This document shows positions 7,780-18,286 of a DNA stretch of 64,000 bases, in pieces. The translations under genes and the position numbers were made by a program. The notes under the pieces were generated by a model that saw nothing but the letters and a program-made list of their open reading frames with translations, was not told the DNA's origin and ran no database searches. This DNA is from an uncultured Haliea sp. (GTDB lineage Bacteria; Pseudomonadota; Gammaproteobacteria; Pseudomonadales; Halieaceae), in contig CAJXWP010000001.1 of NCBI GenBank assembly GCA_913062625.1, positions 1 to 64,000 on the forward strand, read 5' to 3'. Within the stretch, counting starts at the first letter, position 1; each line of letters opens with the position of its first letter.

Positions 7780-10596
7780 CTAAAGATGTTGCAGAAAATT
7801 GTTGGTGGCGGCTAACCGTTGCGCTGCGACATCCTCCGCGGAGACCTCAACGGCAACTTCATCCGGAATAATCTTGAAGATGGTCTGCCCTTTGCTAATG
7901 ATACTGCCATCAGCATCCACCAGCACTTTCGAAACAGTCCCAGAAAACGGCGCATACACTTTATTGAACATTTTCATTACTTCGACAATAAACAAAGGGT
8001 CTCCGGCATTAAAGTGATCCCCCTCACTGACATAGACATCGTGTGTCGGTGTTTCGCGTGAGTAAAACATGCCGCCGCTCTCGGAAAGAATTTCGTCTGA
8101 ACCAGCCACTGGCGGAGGAACTAATACCTTGGCCATTGTCGCCTGTAATTGTTCCTCAAGGAGTCGGTCCGGAATATGGATGCTCAGATCAAGATTGACT
8201 GTAAGGGCATAAAAACCAGTCGCTTCGGCGATACTCGGTAGCAAGGCAATAATGTCAGTGCCCGCCTGAAACCCTTGATGAGAATTACGCACGCGATGCC
8301 AGAGCTCAGCATCCAGGCCAGCAGGCGGCTCATTATTATCAAGAATTGAACATAACTCCAGCCAATCTTCACAGCCAATGCGGGCATCCAGCTCGGCGTA
8401 GAATGCCAGCGCACTCTGTAGGATTGTGTTGTCATGATCCCATATCATCGCGGCGGCGGGAGGGATGTCTCCACTGACGTAGTCCATATCAAGAAAGTGG
8501 TACGTCTCATTAAGCAGTTCGAGTGGGTTTTCATTCCAACAGATTTTTCCCTCAATCACCGTATAGCAGTCTCTGTTAACACTGAGCCAGCCACTCAGCA
8601 TATGGGGCTCTTGAAGCAGCTCCGTCAGCGGACGCAGCAACAATGACTCCTTGCGCTGCAGAGCCTCTGCCAGAGCAGCATGAGCGTCTCCCTCTGCCTC
8701 CGCTAAAGCTACACTAGCAATGTGCTTGTAGGCGTATTGAATATCCAGGTCATTGGCGCGTTGCTTAAGTTCACCGACGGCTGTCAGATAGGGAACAATA
8801 AAGCCTGTCGTGGGTCGAGCATTGATATTCTGGCCGATAAACCAATTCACCAAGCCGTAGTGGAACTCAAGATTGGTGGCCAGATCTTTGCCGCGCATCC
8901 GAGTCTGACGAATCGTTTCTGCCATCCTCTCGTAAGTTTCAAGTCGACTGCTTCCAACTGTCAGCAATAAAGCAATGTTTGAGTCATAAGCGCCTGCCAG
9001 CGTGTACTTCATGAATACATTGGTGTCAGGATTGTGCAGGCTGATGCCCTGGTCATCGCGAATCTCGCCCTCGATGGCGTCACTCCAAGATTCAATGACG
9101 CCCCCGGCATGGGGCTGTAAAGCCTGATTAGTTGCGTTAAGCCTCGCCTCGACACTGTCGTTCATTCTTGTGAGACGTTCTGGTCTGGGCAGCTTCTTCG
9201 CGTGAACGGCAAGCAAAACCATAGCTTCCACTAGCGACTCGACAACAAAGTATTCATCTGCATCATCGGGATTACTGAATTTAAGTGAATAGCATAATTC
9301 CGTCACGCGGTGCTCAACTTGAATGCGAGTATTCATTTCCATGAAGAAATGCTTATCACGGTCGACGATACATTCGAAAGTTGAGACAGAATCAAGCCCG
9401 ACAGCTTCTCCAAACACTTCCGCTTCTGCCTCCATGGCCGTCAATGTCATCAGGTCCTGTTTCAACACCTTAGCCTCGTGCGCTTGTCCGCTCGACTCCG
9501 ACTGTTCAATGGCTCTTTTTAGCGACTCAACTGTCACCGAAACTTCCAGCAGTTTTTGCTCATGCATCTGCAAGGAGCAATCACGACCGCCCATCGACAG
9601 ACACCATTGGCCATTACCGATCACCTGTATTTCTTGGTGACGGGTGGTCTCAATATTTAACTCAACCAAAACGTTTTTGTTGTCACCCACTCCAGTGGTC
9701 TTAACTTCGTTGAGAATTTCCCTCACCAGCTCCGCCGTACGTGCGGATTCACCGACCCCAAGAATACGCTGCCCCTTGCCACCGCCGCCACCGATTGCTT
9801 TCAATCGCACCCGGTTGCTTGGATAATCGGCGGTCATTCTTACGACAGCCTCGGCCAGCGTGACGCACAATTCATCTACTGTATAAAGATCAATTCCGCT
9901 TTTATAAGAGGCGCCAAGCACAAGATCTGCCTTGTCTTCTAGGCTGACTGATGGGTCAGACAAAATATCTGGGGCGACCGCAAGCGCGTGTTTTGTTACG
10001 ACGGCTTGCAGTGCAGCCACATCGGAATATTTTTTAAGTAGCGTCAGCGCTGTGCCGTTGTCGATGCCGGGCGTGACCGACACACCGCATTTCAACGCCG
10101 TTCGCTTGGCCTCATCCTTCAGGCCGGCGTCATGCACGGTGCGCGAGCATGGGCCAATAAACGTGAGACCAGCTTGCTCCATGGCCGCCACCATCGCTTC
10201 GTCTTCAGCCATAAAGCCGTAACCTGCAAAGATCGCGTTGTAGTCATTATCCCGGGCGATGTTGATAATCTGCTGGATGCGCTGCTTACGTTCCTCTTTG
10301 TCTGCGCCGCTATAATCAGGTACGCGATGAATTCTGTCGGGATGATTTAACGAACGCAACTCGGGTGCAATGGCATTCCGATAGACGATAGAGTCTTTCT
10401 CTGACAGCAATATACCAAAATGCGTAATGCCCATCTCCGTAAAAACATCCATCGCTTCTTTACGGATCGGGCCGCGACAAATGATGAGCGGCCGAATAGC
10501 AGTACAGTCGAATTGCCTCGTCCATTCAGTGGGCATATCCCCCAGCCTGCGATCGCGATGGACAAGCGGATTACTCAGGTAAAATTCGTTGGACAC
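7780..10596 (-). CDS. Acyl-CoA (propionyl-CoA) carboxylase, biotin carboxylase plus biotin carrier chain
   Basis: This 938-aa chain joins a biotin carboxylase to a C-terminal biotinyl domain and should supply the ATP-dependent half of an acyl-CoA carboxylase, here most likely for propionyl-CoA. The ATP-grasp glycine loop is IGGGGGKGQ (residues ~268-276), and the catalytic block EMNTRIQVEHRVTE is at ~420-433. The biotin attachment site EVMKM puts biotinyl-Lys at ~875. It is far longer than standard PccA/AccA chains (about 660 aa). There is extra sequence between VTPG (~177) and the glycine loop, another stretch at ~350-395, and a long middle region. The Shine-Dalgarno AGAGGAAAAC lies just before the start. 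Substrate choice is inferred from the neighbouring mce and mutase genes. Confidence 0.87.
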   Translation of the reverse strand: MSNEFYLSNPLVHRDRRLGDMPTEWTRQFDCTAIRPLIICRGPIRKEAMDVFTEMGITHFGILLSEKDSIVYRNAIAPELRSLNHPDRIHRVPDYSGADKEERKQRIQQIINIARDNDYNAIFAGYGFMAEDEAMVAAMEQAGLTFIGPCSRTVHDAGLKDEAKRTALKCGVSVTPGIDNGTALTLLKKYSDVAALQAVVTKHALAVAPDILSDPSVSLEDKADLVLGASYKSGIDLYTVDELCVTLAEAVVRMTADYPSNRVRLKAIGGGGGKGQRILGVGESARTAELVREILNEVKTTGVGDNKNVLVELNIETTRHQEIQVIGNGQWCLSMGGRDCSLQMHEQKLLEVSVTVESLKRAIEQSESSGQAHEAKVLKQDLMTLTAMEAEAEVFGEAVGLDSVSTFECIVDRDKHFFMEMNTRIQVEHRVTELCYSLKFSNPDDADEYFVVESLVEAMVLLAVHAKKLPRPERLTRMNDSVEARLNATNQALQPHAGGVIESWSDAIEGEIRDDQGISLHNPDTNVFMKYTLAGAYDSNIALLLTVGSSRLETYERMAETIRQTRMRGKDLATNLEFHYGLVNWFIGQNINARPTTGFIVPYLTAVGELKQRANDLDIQYAYKHIASVALAEAEGDAHAALAEALQRKESLLLRPLTELLQEPHMLSGWLSVNRDCYTVIEGKICWNENPLELLNETYHFLDMDYVSGDIPPAAAMIWDHDNTILQSALAFYAELDARIGCEDWLELCSILDNNEPPAGLDAELWHRVRNSHQGFQAGTDIIALLPSIAEATGFYALTVNLDLSIHIPDRLLEEQLQATMAKVLVPPPVAGSDEILSESGGMFYSRETPTHDVYVSEGDHFNAGDPLFIVEVMKMFNKVYAPFSGTVSKVLVDADGSIISKGQTIFKIIPDEVAVEVSAEDVAAQRLAATNNFLQHL

Positions 10597-10634
10597 GCCA
10601 GTTTTCCTCTAAAGTCGTATTGCCGGGGATCGGC

Positions 10635-12368
10635 CTAGTGAAATTCCCGCTGCACATCTTGCAGCGGCCGCGCCTCGTAACGGCGCAAATAAAATGCCAT
10701 GTTCTCGGCCAGTACCTGCCGTAAATCTGATGGCATCACAATTTGGGATATTGATCCGAGACTCAACGCTTCATTCGGGTTCATTAATTCTCTGGTATAA
10801 CGCTCCGCCAGCAAGGCCTCTTCCGATTTTACCCAGTCATCGGTCAACTGCTGCGCCGTCTGCCTTGCCTGATCCTCAGACATACCGGCTTTCATTTGGG
10901 CCTGCATTTCGGCTTCTAGCTTGCCTGAGAGCGACCCGCGCATTTTACGCAACTCATCCTTATAGACATACTCTACTCCTGCCGGCCCCATCACAGCCAC
11001 GCGGGTGGTCGGCAAGGCGATAACGAAATCGGCACCGACAGGGAAACTGTTAAACGCCGCATAGGCGCCGCCAAACGCATTGCGCACTAACACTAAAAAT
11101 CGCGGGGTACGCAGGTCGACGATGGCATCGAGAAGTGCTCTGCCGGCCTGAATAATGCCGCCACTTTCCTGATCCTTGCCAGGAAGAAAGCCAGTGGTAT
11201 CCTCGAGGAAAATGACTGGAATGTTGTAAAGATTGCAAAAGCGAATGAAGCGCGCATTTTTATAAGCCGCATCAATATCGATTTGTCCCGATGAAACTGC
11301 AGAGTTATTGGCGACAAATCCAATGACATTCCCGCCCATACGCCCCAATGCAGTGACGGTGTTTCGAGCACGATCAGGCTGAATTTCAAGGAAATCGCCA
11401 TGGTCACACAATTGTTGAATTAAAATTGTAATATCGATGGGCGTATTAAAACCTGTCGGAGAATTGAAAGCTTTCTTCAATAAAATATCGACATCCCAGG
11501 TCTTTCGGCTGATGGGGTCAGAGCTAGCCTGATAGGGTGCAAGTTCACCGTTGTAGCTTGGCAGGTAGTTTAATAGGGATCGCACTTTGCGCAGAGCAGC
11601 CACTTCGTCTTTGACCACAAAATCTGTAACACCGGTTTTACTATGGACCCCGGGGCCGCCTAACTCATCGGGCGTGACATCTTCACCCAGCACGGACTTG
11701 ACAACCCCGGGGCCCGTCAAACCAAAGAAAGTTTCGTTGGGCTGAATCAGGAAGCTACCCTGCCGCGGAAGGTATGAGCCCCCGCCGGCATTAAATCCGA
11801 ACATACACATGATGCTGGGGACAATCCCGCTGATACGCCGCAGCGCAGCAAACGCTTCGGCATACCCGTCAAGTCCACCCACGCCAGCCGGGATAAAGGC
11901 ACCGGCACTATCATTAATGCCGACCACCGGAATCCGCTGTTTCGCTGCAAGCTGGAACAGCCGGGCCAGCTTGGCACCATTGGTCGCGTCCATTGAACCC
12001 GCTCGAACAGTAAAGTCATGCCCGTACAGTGCTACATCGCGACCATTCACTTTAATGATTGCGGTGACGAGTGACGCACCGTCGAGATTGGGGCCCCAGT
12101 TCTGATACAACACCGTTGGCGGCTCATCGCTCAGATAGCGAATCCGCTCCCAAATAGTCATGCGGTTTTTCTGATGCTGACGCTGTATATTCTTGACACC
12201 TGCAATCTGACGGGGACGTTGCTGCAACTCCCAACCCGATTTAAGGGCATCCTCATAAAGACCGGGCTCGGACACTAACTGACCAGGAACCCGAAAATCT
12301 TTTTCCTGAGGTTGCGCAAAGGGATTATCCAGCGATGCGATCACAGTATTGCCGTTCTCTTTAGTCAT
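10635..12368 (-). CDS. Acyl-CoA carboxylase carboxyltransferase subunit
   Basis: This crotonase-fold carboxyltransferase of 577 aa moves the carboxyl group from biotin to an acyl-CoA, presumably propionyl-CoA. It has two oxyanion-type repeats: [20 protein letters not shown] in the N-half, and [21 protein letters not shown] followed by [10 protein letters not shown] in the C-half. It is longer than usual PccB (~510-540 aa) because of a charged insertion between [13 protein letters not shown] and the C-terminal [14 protein letters not shown]. This recalls glutaconyl-CoA decarboxylase alpha chains. It is the first gene of the minus operon, 38 bp before the biotin-carrying chain. The promoter should lie in 12369-12695. 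Confidence 0.88.
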   Translation of the reverse strand: MTKENGNTVIASLDNPFAQPQEKDFRVPGQLVSEPGLYEDALKSGWELQQRPRQIAGVKNIQRQHQKNRMTIWERIRYLSDEPPTVLYQNWGPNLDGASLVTAIIKVNGRDVALYGHDFTVRAGSMDATNGAKLARLFQLAAKQRIPVVGINDSAGAFIPAGVGGLDGYAEAFAALRRISGIVPSIMCMFGFNAGGGSYLPRQGSFLIQPNETFFGLTGPGVVKSVLGEDVTPDELGGPGVHSKTGVTDFVVKDEVAALRKVRSLLNYLPSYNGELAPYQASSDPISRKTWDVDILLKKAFNSPTGFNTPIDITILIQQLCDHGDFLEIQPDRARNTVTALGRMGGNVIGFVANNSAVSSGQIDIDAAYKNARFIRFCNLYNIPVIFLEDTTGFLPGKDQESGGIIQAGRALLDAIVDLRTPRFLVLVRNAFGGAYAAFNSFPVGADFVIALPTTRVAVMGPAGVEYVYKDELRKMRGSLSGKLEAEMQAQMKAGMSEDQARQTAQQLTDDWVKSEEALLAERYTRELMNPNEALSLGSISQIVMPSDLRQVLAENMAFYLRRYEARPLQDVQREFH

Positions 12369-12695
12369 ATTTCTTGATCCAAAGGTTTCTCACGAAGAAC
12401 AATAAAAGGTCCGCATACCCTTCCCGGTAGAGCATGCTGGTTGCAAGTCGCGGCAGTCGGGATTAGGATGCAAACCTGTTAAAATTGCGGCTAATACAGT
12501 AATTTGCCAAGCAAGAAAAGTCAATTCAAGTAGCGGCCACATTCATGGTCTTTTCAACGCAGATGCTAGTCATTTCGCTGAAGATCAAGACTTTGTACTG
12601 CAGTTCGATCCTTGCGTGGGTCGTAAAATTTCAACATCGATGCCGCGCAAGTTCAGCGCCTAGGAAAATATCGTGATCAAAGCGGGGATGCGAAG
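12369..12695. other. Divergent intergenic region between carboxylase operon and pabB
   Basis: No gene is seen in these 327 bases. The stretch must hold the promoter of the minus-strand carboxylase/mutase operon and that of pabB. I could not point to a clear -35/-10 pair or operator for either. A short GCGGGG precedes the pabB start codon. Confidence 0.5.
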
Positions 12696-14066
12696 ATGAG
12701 CAAGTTGGTCCATCTCGAGGAAATTTGCTATTTCCAGGACAGCTGCGAGCTATTTGAACGCGTTGCCGATTTACCGCGTGCCGCATTTCTAGACAGCAGT
12801 TTTCCTCATGCCACCTCGGGTCGTTACGATATCATCACTGCGCAGCCCAGCAGTATCGCAGTTCCCAGCCTGCCGGCTCACGCCACGCAACAGCAGTGTC
12901 AGGCATTTTTCACCGAAATGGATCTGTTTCACAAAGAGCATTACGGCGGTATTCAGCCCGTTTCGCCTGACATTCCTTTCTGTGGAGGTATTCTGGGCTA
13001 TGTGGGATATGAGTTCGGGAATGCTTTACACAATATCCAGCCAGGGATAGATATGAGTGCGTTTCCCGCAGCGCAACTGTGCGCTTACGACTGGTGTATT
13101 ATCCAAGATCACTTGTTGCAGCGCGCCGCGCTTGTCACCCAGCCAAGGGTAAGTATCGCTGAGCGCAGCGATATTGAGGCGAGACTGCGTCAGCGCCCTA
13201 CTCGATCCCGCAAAGACTTCAAATTAGGTAAGGCTTTTTCTTCCAACTTCAGCAGCGCTCAATACCGGGAAGCCTTCGACAGAATACAGGCTTACATCCA
13301 AGCTGGAGACTGTTATCAGGTCAATTTGGCACAGTGCTTCAGCGCTGACTACAGCGGCGATCCGTGGCAGGCATATCGTGAACTCCGCGCTGTGGCTGCC
13401 ACCCCTTTCTCGGCTTACCTATCTCTAGAAGACGATGCCGCTCTAATGTGCCTCTCTCCGGAGCGATTTTTATCGCTGCACGGTCGCCGTGTCGAGACCT
13501 CTCCTATCAAGGGGACACGACCTCGCCACGCCGATAAGAAGTTTGACGAACAAGTACGCCAAGAGCTAGGCAGCGCAGAGAAGGATCGGGCTGAAAACCT
13601 TATGATTGTGGATCTGCTGCGCAACGACCTTGGACGCAGCTGTGTGCCAGGCAGCATTCATGTCGACCGACTTTTTGACCTGCAAAGTTTTCCTACAGTG
13701 CATCATCTGGTGAGCACTATTACCGGCGAACTACAGCCGGGTGACAATGCGTGGAACCTGCTTTCTGAAAGCTTTCCGGGCGGATCAATAACCGGTGCGC
13801 CTAAACGGCGGGCAATGGAAATCATTGCTGAACTTGAAACTCGGGAGCGAATGGTCTACTGCGGATCGGTACTCTACATCAGCGCGGATGGACGCATGGA
13901 TAGCAATATTGCTATCCGCAGCCTGCTGTGCGATCAGGGTGAAGTGCGTTGCTGGGGCGGCGGCGGCATTGTGGCCGATTCTAGTTGGCAACAGGAATAT
14001 CAAGAAACCTACGATAAGGTTGGAGCCTTTCTGACGACACTTGAAGAAACGCTTTCAGAGCGTTAA
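12696..14066 (+). CDS. pabB: Aminodeoxychorismate synthase component I
   Basis: This 456-aa chorismate-binding enzyme uses ammonia from PabA to make 4-amino-4-deoxychorismate for folate. The C-terminal chorismate domain shows IQAGDCYQVNLAQ, SPERFLS, ETSPIKGTRPR, DLLRNDLGR, FPGGSITGAPKRRAMEII and YCGSVLYIS. The PIKGT Lys is characteristic of PabB rather than TrpE or PabB-type fusions. No aminotransferase (PabC) domain is fused. The last 12 bp overlap the convergent thrH gene. Another folate/pterin enzyme gene, folE, is elsewhere in the window. Confidence 0.93.
   Translation: MSKLVHLEEICYFQDSCELFERVADLPRAAFLDSSFPHATSGRYDIITAQPSSIAVPSLPAHATQQQCQAFFTEMDLFHKEHYGGIQPVSPDIPFCGGILGYVGYEFGNALHNIQPGIDMSAFPAAQLCAYDWCIIQDHLLQRAALVTQPRVSIAERSDIEARLRQRPTRSRKDFKLGKAFSSNFSSAQYREAFDRIQAYIQAGDCYQVNLAQCFSADYSGDPWQAYRELRAVAATPFSAYLSLEDDAALMCLSPERFLSLHGRRVETSPIKGTRPRHADKKFDEQVRQELGSAEKDRAENLMIVDLLRNDLGRSCVPGSIHVDRLFDLQSFPTVHHLVSTITGELQPGDNAWNLLSESFPGGSITGAPKRRAMEIIAELETRERMVYCGSVLYISADGRMDSNIAIRSLLCDQGEVRCWGGGGIVADSSWQQEYQETYDKVGAFLTTLEETLSER
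14048..14064. terminator. Short hairpin across the pabB/thrH convergent ends (possible bidirectional terminator)
   Basis: AACGCT, a 5-nt loop, then AGCGTT form a 6-bp perfect stem. It overlaps the last codons of both convergent genes. Read on the minus strand it is followed by TTTCTTC, a weak U-rich tail. The plus-strand tail is not U-rich. The stem is short, so this is only a candidate. Confidence 0.3.
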
Positions 14067-14672
14067 CGAACGATTACTCGCATTCATAAAAGCAACCTTC
14101 AGCTCACTCAGCGTTCCCACTGACTTGAACTGTGGAAATTCGTCCACCACATTTTGCGGCGCATGGATCAGAAAGCCCACATCCGCCTCAGACAGCATAG
14201 TCGTGTCATTGTAGGAATCACCTGCAGCTAGCACGCGATAGTTTAGGCTGTGCAACGCTTTTACTGATGCTCGCTTAGGGTCTTCCTGACGTAATTTGTA
14301 ATCCACTACGCGACCCGATTCATCGACAATCAGTCGGTGACACAGCAAAGTGGGCCAATGGAGTTGTCGCATTAGGGGTTGCGAAAACTCATAAAAAGTG
14401 TCGGACAAAACAATCACCTGAAAGCGCTCGCGCAGCCAGTCAACAAAATCAATGGCCCCTGGCAGAGGCTCCAGTGTCGCGATGACTTCCTGAATGTCGT
14501 TAATCTTTAAACCATGTTGGTCTAGCAAAGCGAGTCGCTGCTTCATCAGCACATTGTAATCGGGTATATCCCGTGTTGTGGCGCGCAGTTCTTTTATCCC
14601 AGTGCGTTCGGAGAATGCTATCCATATTTCGGGTACCAAGACCCCTTCTAGGTCAAGACAGGCGAGTTCCAA
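14055..14672 (-). CDS. thrH: ThrH phosphoserine/homoserine phosphotransferase
   Basis: This HAD-superfamily enzyme of 205 aa should have phosphoserine phosphatase and phosphoserine:homoserine phosphotransferase activity, as shown for the Pseudomonas homologue. HAD motif I is DLEGV (first Asp nucleophile), motif II is VLSDTF and motif III/IV is AAGDSYND. The E in DLEGV is typical of ThrH rather than SerB (DMDST). The 3' end overlaps pabB by 12 bp in convergent orientation. Confidence 0.92.
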   Translation of the reverse strand: MELACLDLEGVLVPEIWIAFSERTGIKELRATTRDIPDYNVLMKQRLALLDQHGLKINDIQEVIATLEPLPGAIDFVDWLRERFQVIVLSDTFYEFSQPLMRQLHWPTLLCHRLIVDESGRVVDYKLRQEDPKRASVKALHSLNYRVLAAGDSYNDTTMLSEADVGFLIHAPQNVVDEFPQFKSVGTLSELKVAFMNASNRSLTL

Positions 14673-14776
14673 GTGTTCATCTCCTACGGTGTTAAAGGCG
14701 GTCTTCTATACAACGCAGTCTAAACATTGTGGGACAGACGACACAAGCCCTGCAATTAAATTTAACAGTGCCATTG

Positions 14777-15799
<1,023 letters not shown>

Positions 15800-15867
15800 T
15801 TATGCAGAATAGTCATTAACTGCCTAGTTTGCCAAATTTAACGTAATAAAAGCTTCCAAAGTCGATG

Positions 15868-16785
15868 TCAGGAGTTCGCTATCCCGTGTGGTACGTGCCC
15901 GGTAGCGACATGAGGGCTAGCAGAGTCGCAATGAGTCTCCTGATCATCAAAAAAGACATCTGCCTGATAAGCCCTCAAAAAGTCGGTCTTGTTCAGGCCG
16001 CCAAGAAAAATAGATTCATCGATACGGATATCCCAAGCCCGCAGCGTGCGGATCACCCGCTCGTGGGCAGGCGCCGATCGGGCAGTCACCAGAGCTGTTC
16101 TAATGGGAGCCTCTGTTGGCGGAAAGGACTGCTGTAGACGATGTAAAGCAGCAAGAAAAGGCTTGAATGGCCCACCCCGCAGAGGCTCTTTGGCCGCTGC
16201 CTTCTCACTCGCGGTAAAGGCCTCAAGGCCATCACGCTTGTAGATCTGCTCGGCCTCATCAGAGAAAAGCACCGCATCCCCGTCAAACGCAAACCGCAGC
16301 TGCTCGCTGTCTGTGCCCCGCCCCCCGCGCGATACCAATGTGGCTGCAGCTACGCCACATTCCAGTGCGTGACGAACATCCTGCGCTTCATTAGACAAAA
16401 ATAATGTGCAACCGAACGCGTTAATGTACCTCCAGGGGCTCTCCCCACCACAAAAGGCCGCACGGCTGATATCCAGCTCATAATGCTGAATGGAGTTGAA
16501 TACGCGCAGGCCTGTATCGGCGCTATTGCGTGAGAGCAGCACGACTTCTACCTGAGCATCTACGTCAAGACTGCGGTTGAGTCGCAACAGTTTATTCACT
16601 AGGGGAAAGGCTTCCCCGGGCTCCAGCGGCTGCTCCTCGCGGGCAACCTGATAGTTTGAATAGGCCTGTAAGCCCTCTTTCTCAAACACCTCATGGCTGT
16701 CATCCAGATTGAACAGCGCCCGGGACGAAATTGCGATAACGAGCTTATCATTCAGTTGAGTGGGCATGGCACCTAGCATACTCAA
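15868..16785 (-). CDS. 5'-nucleotidase (cytosolic NT5C1-like family)
   Basis: This protein of about 305 aa belongs to the bacterial relatives of cytosolic 5'-nucleotidase I, which dephosphorylate nucleoside monophosphates. Supporting segments are LVIAISSRALFNLDDSHEVF, VVLLSRNSADTGLRVFNSI, FLSNEAQDV, FAFDGDAVLFSDEAE and FFDDQETHC, with Asp-rich phosphatase-like motifs. In-frame Met codons at residues 1, 3 and 7 leave the start uncertain. It is a single gene on the minus strand downstream of the AGCS transporter. I see no operon partner. Confidence 0.8.
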   Translation of the reverse strand: MSMLGAMPTQLNDKLVIAISSRALFNLDDSHEVFEKEGLQAYSNYQVAREEQPLEPGEAFPLVNKLLRLNRSLDVDAQVEVVLLSRNSADTGLRVFNSIQHYELDISRAAFCGGESPWRYINAFGCTLFLSNEAQDVRHALECGVAAATLVSRGGRGTDSEQLRFAFDGDAVLFSDEAEQIYKRDGLEAFTASEKAAAKEPLRGGPFKPFLAALHRLQQSFPPTEAPIRTALVTARSAPAHERVIRTLRAWDIRIDESIFLGGLNKTDFLRAYQADVFFDDQETHCDSASPHVATGHVPHGIANS

Positions 16786-16902
16786 CTGTACTGTTGCCTG
16801 CCAGTGGTTCTATGCTCGGATATCACTCACCGCAACTAAACTTGCTCTTCGAGCAACCGGACCTGCGGCACCGCAGGCGCCGCGGATCTTGTTGCGACGC
16901 CC

Positions 16903-18261
16903 CTAAGGCAGCTTGTTCGGCATCGAATTAGTGGCTTTTTGAGCCGGCTCAAAGTAATCCTTGGTCAGCTTAAACACCAAGGGCGCAAGCAGAAGAAGCG
17001 CGATGAGATTAGGAAGGGCCATAAACGCATTAAGCGTATCAGCAATGAGCCAGACTAATTCAAGCTCCAGTAGCGTGCCCACAGGAATTGCAAGCACCCA
17101 AGCGATCCGAAACGGCATAATGGCTTTTGTTCCAAAAAGGAACACTACACAGCGCTCGCCATAGAATGACCAGCCTATCATGGTAGTGAACGCAAAAATG
17201 CACAGGCCCAAAGCGACAATGTAATGACCGCCCGGCAGGGCACCGGAGAATGCCATCGCAGTAAGATTTGCACCGCTGACGCCACTAGGCCATACGTCCA
17301 TAATAACGATGACAAGTCCGGTCATGGTACAGATCAACAGTGTGTCAATGAAGGTCCCCAACATGGCGATCATGCCCTGCTCTACTGGCTGATTAGTGCG
17401 CGCTGCCGCATGCGCAATGGGCGCACTTCCCAGCCCGGCCTCGTTGGAAAAAATGCCCCTAGCGACGCCAAAGCGCAGAGCAGCCCAAACAGTTGCCCCG
17501 GCAAAACCGCCTGTCGCAGCCGTGGGTGTTAGAGCACTGCTAATAATAGTAGTGATCGCGGTCGGCACTTCAGATATGTTCAGCACAATAACAGTCATCG
17601 CCATCAGCACGTAAGCAACAGCCATAAACGGCACAAGCCAACTCGCGACCACAGCAATGCGACGAATGCCACCGAGTATAACCGCCCCAACCAGCACCAT
17701 CAGCACAAGCCCTGTTACTAAAGGCGGCACAGAAAACGACTCCAGCAAGACTTCAGACACGGAATGCGACTGCACAGTATTGGCGATACCAAAACCCGCG
17801 AGACTGCCGAAAATCGCAAATGCAACGCCCAACCAGTGCCAGCGCTTGTGTAAACCGTTCTTGATATAGTACATAGGGCCACCGCTGAAATGGCCTTGCT
17901 CATCAGTCTCACGGAACTTTACGGCGCAGAGGGCTTCTGCATATTTGATGCCCATCCCCAAGAGCGCGGTGATCCACATCCAGAACAGCGCGCCGGGGCC
18001 GCCCAAGGCAATAGCGGTGGCTACGCCTGCTATATTCCCGGTGCCCACAGTGGCAGAAAGAGACGTCATCAGCGCACCGAAGGGAGAGATGTCGCCATCG
18101 CCGTCACCCCGTCCGCCCCGCAATAGCAGACGTATACCTGCTGGAAGCTTGCGTACCGGCAGGAAGCGTAACCCCAGCGTAAGGTAGAGGCCTGTTCCCA
18201 GCAGCAGCGCCAGCATGAGCGGGCCCCAGGCCCAGCCATTGACGGTGGTAATTATGTCCAT
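16903..18261 (-). CDS. Alanine/glycine:cation symporter (AGCS family)
   Basis: This Na+-coupled transporter of 452 aa imports small neutral amino acids across the inner membrane. Family marks are the N-terminal GTGLYLTLGLRFLPVRKLP, SATVGTGNIAGVATAIALGGPGALFWMW, GGPMYYIKNG, FSNEAGLGSAPIAHAAA and about 10 hydrophobic helices. The start has a GAGGG Shine-Dalgarno. It is 25 bp after the D-cysteine desulfhydrase-like gene on the same strand, so it may import that enzyme's amino-acid substrate. That link is inference. Confidence 0.92.
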   Translation of the reverse strand: MDIITTVNGWAWGPLMLALLLGTGLYLTLGLRFLPVRKLPAGIRLLLRGGRGDGDGDISPFGALMTSLSATVGTGNIAGVATAIALGGPGALFWMWITALLGMGIKYAEALCAVKFRETDEQGHFSGGPMYYIKNGLHKRWHWLGVAFAIFGSLAGFGIANTVQSHSVSEVLLESFSVPPLVTGLVLMVLVGAVILGGIRRIAVVASWLVPFMAVAYVLMAMTVIVLNISEVPTAITTIISSALTPTAATGGFAGATVWAALRFGVARGIFSNEAGLGSAPIAHAAARTNQPVEQGMIAMLGTFIDTLLICTMTGLVIVIMDVWPSGVSGANLTAMAFSGALPGGHYIVALGLCIFAFTTMIGWSFYGERCVVFLFGTKAIMPFRIAWVLAIPVGTLLELELVWLIADTLNAFMALPNLIALLLLAPLVFKLTKDYFEPAQKATNSMPNKLP

Positions 18262-18286
18262 AGTGGCGCCCTCTTTTTAACCCTTT

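Noticed and set aside
7780-10596. Calling the large biotin carboxylase a pyruvate carboxylase
   Set aside because: There is no HMGL/PYC-type carboxyltransferase domain in the chain, and a separate carboxyltransferase gene plus mce and mutase lie in the same operon.
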